NCBI GenBank assembly: GCA_016838945.1
Contig: JADLKP010000056.1
Span: forward strand, 1 to 10,604
DNA: 10,604 nt
Source of the DNA: Methanobrevibacter sp.
GTDB taxonomy: Archaea > Methanobacteriota > Methanobacteria > Methanobacteriales > Methanobacteriaceae
Reading direction: 5' to 3'
Numbering within the stretch: position 1 is the stretch's first letter; each line of letters begins with the position of its first letter. This document shows, piece by piece, positions 5,677 to 10,604 of this stretch. A program made the translations under genes and the position numbers. The notes under the pieces are model-generated. The model was not told where the DNA came from and made no database searches. It worked only from the letters and a program-made list of their open reading frames with translations.

Positions 5677-7659
5677 ATGGCAGAAGAAATTAATAACGAA
5701 GAAATTAGAGTGGGAGTATATGTTTGCCACTGTGGTGTAAACGTTGGTGGAGTCGTAAACTGTCCTGAAGTAGCAGAATACGCAAAAACTTTACCTAACG
5801 TAGTTGTAGCAAAAGATTACAAATACATGTGTTCTGACCCAGGTCAAAGTCTTATTCAAGATGACATCAAAGAACACAACTTAAACAGAATCGTAGTAGC
5901 AGCATGTTCTCCAAGACTTCACGAACCTACCTTCAGAAGATGTGTAGAAGAAGCTGGATTAAACAAGTTCTTATTTGAATTTGCTAACTTAAGAGAACAA
6001 GACTCTTGGGTACACATGACCCAACCTGCTGAAGCAACTGCAAAAGCAAAAGACTTAACACGTATGGCTGTTGCAAAAGCAAGATTATTAGAACCTCTCG
6101 AAGCTTCTAAAGTAGCAGTAGACAAAAAATGTCTTGTTATCGGTGGTGGAGTAGCAGGTATTCAATCTGCATTAGACTTAGCTGATATGGGATTCAAAAC
6201 CTACATGGTAGAAAGAAACCCAACCATCGGTGGAAGAATGGGTCAATTAGACAAAACCTTCCCTACCTTAGACTGTTCCATGTGTATTCTCGCACCTAAG
6301 ATGGTAGACACTTCCAAACACGAAAACATTGAATTAATTACTTACGCAGAAGTAAAAGAAGTAGACGGTTACATTGGTAACTTTACTGTAAAAGTTGAGA
6401 AAAAACCTAGATACGTTAAAGAAGAAGACTGTACCGGATGTGGACAATGTCAAGAAGTCTGTCCTATCGAAATACCTAACTACTACGACGAAGGTGTAGG
6501 TATGGTAAGAGCAGCTTACATCCCATTCCCTCAAGCAGTACCTCTCTGTGCAACTATCGACAAAAACTACTGTATCGACTGTGGTCTTTGTGAAACCGTA
6601 TGTGGTCCTGAAGCAATCGACCGTAACATGGAACCAGAAGAAATCGAACTCCATGTTGGTACCATCATTGCAGCAACCGGTTACGACCCATATGACCCAA
6701 CCGAAAAATACGAATACGGTTACGGTAGATACACTAACGTAATTACCGCAATGGAAATTGAAAGAATGATCAACGCATCCGGTCCTACTGGTGGTCACGT
6801 ACAAAAACCATCCGACGGTAAAGAACCTAAACGTGTTGCATTCATCCACTGTGTCGGTTCAAGAGATGAACAAATCGGTAAATCCTACTGTTCAAGAGTA
6901 TGTTGTATGTACTCCATGAAAAACGCTCAATTATGTATTGACCACGAACCTGATACTGAAGTAACCTGTTACTACATGGATATCCGTTCATTCGGTAAAG
7001 GATTCGAAGAGTTCTACAAAACTTCCCAAGAAAAATACGGAATTGAATTCATCAGAGGACGTCCTGCTGAAATCATCGAAAATGATGACTTAACCTTAAC
7101 CGTAAGAGCAGAAGACACCTTACTCGGAAAAGTAACTGAATACACCTATGACTTAGTTGTATTATCTGTAGGATTAGAACCTCCTAAAGGATCTAACGAA
7201 CTCAGACAAACCTTAGGTTTATCCAGAACTTCCGACGGATTCTACATGGAAGCTCACCCAAAACTCAGACCTGTTGACACTTTAACTGACGGTGTTTACA
7301 TTGCTGGTGTAGCACAAGGTCCTAAAGATATTCCTGACGCAGTAGCACAAGGATCTGCTGCAGCATCAAGAGCATCTATCCCAATGGCTAAAGGTGAAGT
7401 AGAAATCGAACCTATTACTGCTGACACTGATACTACCGTTTGTGGTGCATGTGAAGTATGTGTAGAATTATGTCCATTCGGTGCTGTAAGTATTGAAGGT
7501 GAAGGCGCAGACAAACACGCAGCTATTAACGTTGCATTATGTAAAGGATGTGGTACCTGTGTAGGTGCATGTCCATCTGGTGCTATGAACCAAAACCACT
7601 TCAAAACCGAACAAATTATGGCACAAATTGCAGCAGCTCTCGAAGATGTTGCAAAATAG
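5677..7659 (+). CDS. hdrA: CoB-CoM heterodisulfide reductase subunit A (HdrA)
   Basis: HdrA is the FAD- and iron-sulfur-containing bifurcating subunit of cytoplasmic HdrABC. With the [NiFe] hydrogenase MvhADG it couples ferredoxin reduction to reduction of CoM-S-S-CoB, the final step of methanogenesis. The 660 residues show an N-terminal domain with CHC at 17-19; the FAD-binding glycine loop VIGGGVAG at 154-161; the DCSMC motif at 199-203; an inserted two-cluster ferredoxin domain (C252/255/258/262 and C299/302/305/309); a second FAD-domain half with HCVGSRDE at 391-398 and CSRVCC at 405-410; and a C-terminal ferredoxin domain (C589/592/595/599 and C622/625/628/632). All positions are cysteine, with no in-frame TGA, so this is not the selenocysteine form known in some methanogens. 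hdrB, hdrC and mvh genes are absent from the window, as expected where hdrA is unlinked. Codons favour C-ending AAC, TAC, TTC and GAC far more than in rpa, a sign of high expression. Confidence 0.97.
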   Translation: MAEEINNEEIRVGVYVCHCGVNVGGVVNCPEVAEYAKTLPNVVVAKDYKYMCSDPGQSLIQDDIKEHNLNRIVVAACSPRLHEPTFRRCVEEAGLNKFLFEFANLREQDSWVHMTQPAEATAKAKDLTRMAVAKARLLEPLEASKVAVDKKCLVIGGGVAGIQSALDLADMGFKTYMVERNPTIGGRMGQLDKTFPTLDCSMCILAPKMVDTSKHENIELITYAEVKEVDGYIGNFTVKVEKKPRYVKEEDCTGCGQCQEVCPIEIPNYYDEGVGMVRAAYIPFPQAVPLCATIDKNYCIDCGLCETVCGPEAIDRNMEPEEIELHVGTIIAATGYDPYDPTEKYEYGYGRYTNVITAMEIERMINASGPTGGHVQKPSDGKEPKRVAFIHCVGSRDEQIGKSYCSRVCCMYSMKNAQLCIDHEPDTEVTCYYMDIRSFGKGFEEFYKTSQEKYGIEFIRGRPAEIIENDDLTLTVRAEDTLLGKVTEYTYDLVVLSVGLEPPKGSNELRQTLGLSRTSDGFYMEAHPKLRPVDTLTDGVYIAGVAQGPKDIPDAVAQGSAAASRASIPMAKGEVEIEPITADTDTTVCGACEVCVELCPFGAVSIEGEGADKHAAINVALCKGCGTCVGACPSGAMNQNHFKTEQIMAQIAAALEDVAK

Positions 7660-7662
7660 ATT

Positions 7663-7698
7663 AAGAGATTTATTCTCTTTTTCTTTTTCTTTTTTTTT
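7663..7698 (+). terminator. Hairpin plus pyrimidine tract terminator of hdrA
   Basis: AAGAGA (7663-7668) and TCTCTT (7674-7679) form a 6-bp stem with a TTTAT loop four bases after the hdrA stop. They run into an almost unbroken T tract with scattered C's up to 7698. This is a clear intrinsic-type terminator and differs from the radA/glyA element. Confidence 0.65.
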
Positions 7699-7997
7699 AA
7701 ACAATTCTTATTTGTTCGTATATTCGTTAACGTTTTATTTTAAATCATTTTTATTACAAATCAGATCTTTTTTTCTAATATTCCATCAATTTTGCAAAGC
7801 TATGCTGCTAATAAACAAGAATAATATTAAATATTATATATTTAATAAAAAGTTTTATTTAATTAAAAAATTATATTATATATTAATAAGAATTTTATAA
7901 GATTATATTTTTAGAATTTTTTATTATTTCTGATTTTTATAAACTTTGAAATTTTTAATAATTCTATTATTTTGCTATTTAACAATAAAAATAATAT

Positions 7998-8008
7998 TTT
8001 ATATTTAA
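7998..8008 (+). promoter_or_regulatory. possible TATA box for glyA
   Basis: TTTATATTTAA resembles an archaeal TATA box preceded by an A-rich stretch. It would place transcription start near 8025-8030, leaving a leader of only about ten bases that just includes the AGGTG site. The short leader makes the assignment uncertain. Confidence 0.35.
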
Positions 8009-8028
8009 TAAGTTATTTACGAGAATAT

Positions 8029-8033
8029 AGGTG
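8029..8033 (+). promoter_or_regulatory. glyA ribosome binding site, favours the second ATG
   Basis: AGGTG is followed by two adjacent ATG codons at 8036 and 8039. The second gives a five-base gap, the same as between AGGTG and the ATG of hdrA; the first leaves only two bases. The choice changes the protein by one methionine. Confidence 0.5.
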
Positions 8034-8038
8034 TTATG

Positions 8039-9313
8039 ATGTATCAATATGAAGAAGATATGAATAAAATTAATGACTTGATGAGAGTTCATAATGATTG
8101 GATGAGAGACAGCATAAACCTCATTGCAAGTGAAAATACCACAAGTAATGATGTTACAACTGCAATGGTTTCAGATTTGGCTCACAGATATGCTGAAGGA
8201 CAAGCTTATGAAAGATTATACCAAGGTTGTACCTACATTGACCAAATCGAAGACATTACAAAACAATTGTCCTGTAAAGTTTATGACTGTACCTATGCAA
8301 ATGTTCAACCTGTTTCCGGTGTAACTGCAAACCTCGCGGCTTTCTTCGGTTTTGCTAAAGCTGGAGACAAAATGATTGCTATGAACATTCCTTTCGGAGG
8401 ACATATTTCACATGCAAATGTAAGTGCTGCAGGTATTAGAGGATTAAAAACTTTAGAACATCCATTTGACCCATCTGTCATGAACATTGATGTTGATGCA
8501 TTGAATAAAATGATCTTAGAGGAAAAACCAAAAATCATCCTCTTTGGAGGAAGCTTATTCCTTTTCCCACACCCTGTATCTGAAGTTGTAGATGCAGCTA
8601 ACGAAGTAGGAGCAACCATCATGTACGACGGTGCTCACGTACTCGGATTGATTGCTGGTAAACAATTCCAAGATCCTTTAAGAGAAGGAGCTGAAGTCCT
8701 TATGGGAAGTACCCACAAGACTTTCCCAGGTCCTCAAGGGGGAATCATCTTATCAGATAAGAAAAATGAACATTTAATTGACAATGCTGTATTCCCTGGT
8801 GTAGTAAGTAACCACCACTTGCACCACTTGGCTGGTTTAGGTATTGCTACCGCTGAAATGTTAGAGTTTGGTGAAGATTACGCTAAACAAACCATTAAAA
8901 ACGCTAAAGCATTAGCTGGTGCACTTGCTGAGGCAGGATTCAATGTGATGTGTGAAGACTTAGGATACACTGAATCCCACCAAGTTGCTATGGATGTTAG
9001 AGATGTTAAGAGAGCTACCATCTTAGCTAAGGAATTAGAGCAAAACAATATCATTCTTAACAAAAACCTCATTCCGGGTGACAATGTAAACGATAGTGAT
9101 GACCCATCTGGTATCAGAATCGGTACTCAGGAAATCACCAGAAGAGGAATGAAAGAAAAAGAAATGGAAGAAGTAGCGCAGTTCATCTGGAGAGTTGCTG
9201 AAGGTGACAAAGTGGACATCAAAGATGAAGTCACTGAATTCATGTCTCAATACAGAACCATTCACTACGCTTTTAAAGAAGAGGAAGGATACAAGTTCAT
9301 TGAACATATATAA
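8039..9313 (+). CDS. glyA: Serine hydroxymethyltransferase (GlyA)
   Basis: PLP-dependent, cytoplasmic, fold-type I enzyme interconverting serine and glycine with transfer of a one-carbon unit to a pterin; in methanogens the acceptor is known to be tetrahydromethanopterin rather than folate. The 424 residues match the family. Visible motifs, numbered from 8039, are the N-terminal substrate segment NLIASENT; SGVTANLA starting at S93, replacing the bacterial SGSQAN; YDGAHVLG with D197 and H200 next to the cofactor; and the Schiff-base lysine K227 in STHKTFPGPQGG. The early segment ADLAHRYAEG-type region appears here as SDLAHRYAEGQAYERLY. An alternative ATG lies one codon upstream. The gene is separated from hdrA by a terminator and from the dmrX-like gene by copy B of the structured element, so it is probably monocistronic although it shares pterin metabolism with dmrX. 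Confidence 0.96.
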   Translation: MYQYEEDMNKINDLMRVHNDWMRDSINLIASENTTSNDVTTAMVSDLAHRYAEGQAYERLYQGCTYIDQIEDITKQLSCKVYDCTYANVQPVSGVTANLAAFFGFAKAGDKMIAMNIPFGGHISHANVSAAGIRGLKTLEHPFDPSVMNIDVDALNKMILEEKPKIILFGGSLFLFPHPVSEVVDAANEVGATIMYDGAHVLGLIAGKQFQDPLREGAEVLMGSTHKTFPGPQGGIILSDKKNEHLIDNAVFPGVVSNHHLHHLAGLGIATAEMLEFGEDYAKQTIKNAKALAGALAEAGFNVMCEDLGYTESHQVAMDVRDVKRATILAKELEQNNIILNKNLIPGDNVNDSDDPSGIRIGTQEITRRGMKEKEMEEVAQFIWRVAEGDKVDIKDEVTEFMSQYRTIHYAFKEEEGYKFIEHI

Positions 9314-9436
9314 CCCAAGCTTTTTGAGCCTTTGGCTCAAAAACCTTGACCAAAACTCCAAACTTTTAGAAAAAGTTTGATCAAAATATTTTCACTAGTT
9401 GAGTGAATTCTCTTAACTTTTATTTTTTTTCATTTA
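9314..9436 (+). repeat. Dispersed structured 3'-flank element, copy B (after glyA)
   Basis: This is the second copy of the element found after radA, starting directly after the glyA stop. The first hairpin (9317-9347) pairs 14-base arms around a TTT loop with a single C-C mismatch; its inner arms are GAGCC and GGCTC, unlike copy A. It is followed by CCTTGACCAAAA. Copy B then has about 30 extra bases holding a perfect 9-bp hairpin (CAAACTTTT 9359-9367, AAAAGTTTG 9371-9379) and a second TTGATCAAAA box. TATTTTCACTAGTTG, the closing hairpin (9398-9417), the T-tract and CATTTA then match copy A. Function is unknown; a transcript 3' end is the likeliest role. Confidence 0.8.
9398..9430 (+). terminator. 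Hairpin plus T-tract terminator of glyA
   Basis: GTTGAG (9398-9403) pairs with CTCTTAAC-end bases 9412-9417 through six pairs including one G-U, with an eight-base loop. TTTTATTTTTTTTC follows. Where copy A has a G-U pair at the fifth position, this copy has A-U, so the pairing is kept. It should separate glyA from the dmrX-like gene. Confidence 0.55.
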
Positions 9437-9464
9437 TTTTTAATCTATTTTTTGGAGATATTTT

Positions 9465-10163
9465 ATGAAAATAGGATGGGCTTTTACCGGTGCAGGACAT
9501 TTGCTTAAGGAAAGCGTTGAAGCTATGGAAGAATTGGCAAAGGATAACGATTTAACCGTTTTCTTATCACAGGCTTCAGAAGAAGTTTTAAAAATGTATG
9601 GGCTTTATGATAGGGTTGCTGCTGTAACTGGTGGAAGATATAATGAGCTTGCAAGCGATTCCAACCAGAAATTCTCTTTCCCTATTACAGGCAGGCTTTC
9701 ACTTGGAAAATATGATTTGCTTATCGTATCCCCTACAACTGCTAACACAGTTGCAAAGATTGTTCATGGAATTTCAGACACACTTGTAACAAATGCTGTT
9801 GCACAAGCTGGAAAGGGTAGAGTAAGAACTCTTATGGTTCCTGTAGACATTGAACCTGGAGATGTTGAAACAATATTGCCATCAAAGCTTGAAAAAACCA
9901 AATGTCAAAAATGTGATGAATGTGAAGCATCTTTAGCTTGCCCGAATGGTGCAATCATTGCACACGAAGAGATTGATTTATTGAAGTGCATAGGTTGTGG
10001 AACCTGTAAGGACATTTGTCCATATGATGCAGTTTCAACAGGTAAGATCATTACTATGCATATGAGAGAAATCGATATTGAAAATACTCGCAAACTAGAA
10101 AAAATGGAAGGAATCGAGATTTTCGACACACCGCAAACTCTTCTTGATAGCTTAAATTTATAA
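9465..10163 (+). CDS. dmrX: Iron-sulfur flavoprotein, MJ0208/DmrX family (dihydromethanopterin reductase, acceptor)
   Basis: A 232-residue fusion of an FMN-binding flavoprotein domain (about 1-140) and a two-cluster ferredoxin domain. The first part begins MKIGWAFTGAGH and contains SPTTANTVAKIVHGISD and TNAVAQAGKG, typical of the flavin-binding flavoprotein/decarboxylase fold. The second has C147-x2-C150-x2-C153-x5-C159-P and the classical C175-x2-C178-x2-C181-x3-C185-P. This architecture is that of archaeoflavoprotein MJ0208 and of DmrX, which in Methanosarcina mazei is reported to reduce dihydromethanopterin to tetrahydromethanopterin in the cytoplasm. Its position after glyA, whose product uses that cofactor, supports the role but does not prove it; a general electron-transfer flavoprotein is the alternative. 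GGAG at 9454-9457, seven bases before the ATG, supports the start. It ends 9 bp from the convergent DUF192 gene. Confidence 0.85.
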   Translation: MKIGWAFTGAGHLLKESVEAMEELAKDNDLTVFLSQASEEVLKMYGLYDRVAAVTGGRYNELASDSNQKFSFPITGRLSLGKYDLLIVSPTTANTVAKIVHGISDTLVTNAVAQAGKGRVRTLMVPVDIEPGDVETILPSKLEKTKCQKCDECEASLACPNGAIIAHEEIDLLKCIGCGTCKDICPYDAVSTGKIITMHMREIDIENTRKLEKMEGIEIFDTPQTLLDSLNL

Positions 10164-10172
10164 TTTAACTAT

Positions 10173-10571
10173 CTATTTTATTTCTATCTCATCACCTATT
10201 TCCAAGCAGTCATTGAATTCTTTTTTATCAAATTCCACTATATATTTAGCTGATTTTTTAGGAACATGATAATTCCAAGGACCCAAATCTGCTATTTCAT
10301 AGACTGAATTGTTTTCATCAATAAAAACCAAGACAATATCAAATCTCATGAAAAAGCTATGAATGGATGATCTTTTCCTTGAATTGATCTTTTGTGGAAT
10401 TTCAAACAACAATGGCACATCAGCATTTCCTCTAAACATAAGTCCTATCAAACGGCTGAAAAAGCCATCTGCAATTCTAATGTCCGTTATTTTATCATCA
10501 TATTTTTTTAAGTGTAAAGACTTCAAATTTTTATCCTTTTGATTTCTTTTATTTTCCATTGATTTGCTCAT
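10173..10571 (-). CDS. DUF192 family protein
   Basis: A 132-residue protein of the DUF192 (COG1430) family, whose function is unknown; it is a small beta-rich domain found in bacteria and archaea. Matching features are GLMFR at 43-47, the segment SIHSFFMRFDIVLVFID at 69-85, a following turn with acidic residues, and a C-terminal half with PWN near 98-100 and a GDEIEI end. The first 25 residues are Lys/Asn-rich and show no signal peptide or membrane segment, so the protein is probably cytoplasmic. The ATG at 10571 is the most upstream; a second ATG at 10559 would remove four residues, and neither has a clear ribosome binding site. It is the only - strand gene, convergent with dmrX, and its promoter lies at or beyond the right edge. 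Confidence 0.82.
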   Translation of the reverse strand: MSKSMENKRNQKDKNLKSLHLKKYDDKITDIRIADGFFSRLIGLMFRGNADVPLLFEIPQKINSRKRSSIHSFFMRFDIVLVFIDENNSVYEIADLGPWNYHVPKKSAKYIVEFDKKEFNDCLEIGDEIEIK

Positions 10572-10604
10572 AATTATCTTATTTTCTATTTATTCTTAAT
10601 ATTT

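Larger units (their letters stand above)
7699..8035. other. AT-rich spacer between hdrA and glyA
   Basis: I see no gene. A 90-residue frame that begins inside the end of hdrA and runs across this region is rich in F, L, N, K, I and Y and looks like translated A/T sequence. A 9-bp inverted repeat at 7825-7833 and 7839-7847 is made only of A and T. The 3' end carries the glyA promoter and ribosome binding site. Confidence 0.5.

Noticed and set aside
6334..6849. 171-residue open frame on the - strand inside hdrA
   Set aside because: It is fully antisense to conserved hdrA ferredoxin and FAD sequence, is rich in V, F, T and C, and exists because the C-ending codons of hdrA leave few stops on the other strand.
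7825..7847. 9-bp inverted repeat between hdrA and glyA
   Set aside because: It consists only of A and T in nearly pure A/T sequence, where such dyads arise often by chance.
7628..7900. 90-residue + strand frame from the end of hdrA into the spacer
   Set aside because: It starts inside hdrA in another frame and crosses the hdrA terminator; its F/L/N/K/I/Y composition is translated A/T sequence with no ribosome binding site.
8305..8622. 105-residue - strand frame inside glyA
   Set aside because: It is antisense to conserved SHMT motifs and shows no domain or ribosome binding site.

Overview
The window looks like the chromosome of an AT-rich hydrogenotrophic methanogen of the Methanobacteriales, most likely Methanobrevibacter or a close relative. 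The evidence is an archaeal multi-OB-fold RPA, an archaeal RadA recombinase, a methanogen-type heterodisulfide reductase subunit A (HdrA), an archaeal-type serine hydroxymethyltransferase (GlyA), an MJ0208/DmrX-family iron-sulfur flavoprotein, a consensus archaeal BRE/TATA promoter, GGTGAT-type ribosome binding sites and very A/T-rich spacers. From memory of locus numbering, RPA, radA and hdrA also lie close together in Methanothermobacter thermautotrophicus, so this is a conserved neighbourhood and not a recent island. No IS element, CRISPR array, rRNA, tRNA or intein was seen.

Layout: 1-389 is an AT-only leader with a few inverted repeats. Next come rpa (390-2849), radA (2965-3900), an AEC-family membrane transporter (4162-5067), a long spacer with a strong promoter, hdrA (5677-7659), glyA (8039-9313) and a dmrX-like flavoprotein (9465-10163), all on the + strand. 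A DUF192 protein (10173-10571) lies on the - strand, tail to tail with dmrX and only 9 bp away. Spacers of 94-609 bp and terminator-like structures suggest mostly single-gene transcription units.

Functionally, rpa and radA form a replication/recombination pair: ssDNA binding and strand exchange. hdrA belongs to the last, energy-coupling step of methanogenesis, flavin-based electron bifurcation with the heterodisulfide CoM-S-S-CoB. glyA and dmrX can be linked through tetrahydromethanopterin: in methanogens SHMT passes the serine one-carbon unit to that cofactor, and DmrX-type flavoproteins make it by reducing dihydromethanopterin.

The most unusual thing here is non-coding. The 3' flanks of radA (3904-4000) and glyA (9314-9436) carry the same structured element. 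It has a long hairpin whose distal stem differs in sequence between copies but still pairs, a TTGAYCAAAA box, a CACTAGTT box, and a second hairpin with G-U pairs running into a T-tract. The glyA copy has an extra hairpin-plus-box module. It looks like a mobile or propagated 3'-end/terminator element. A second regulatory curiosity is the dense set of dyads between the hdrA promoter and its start codon.
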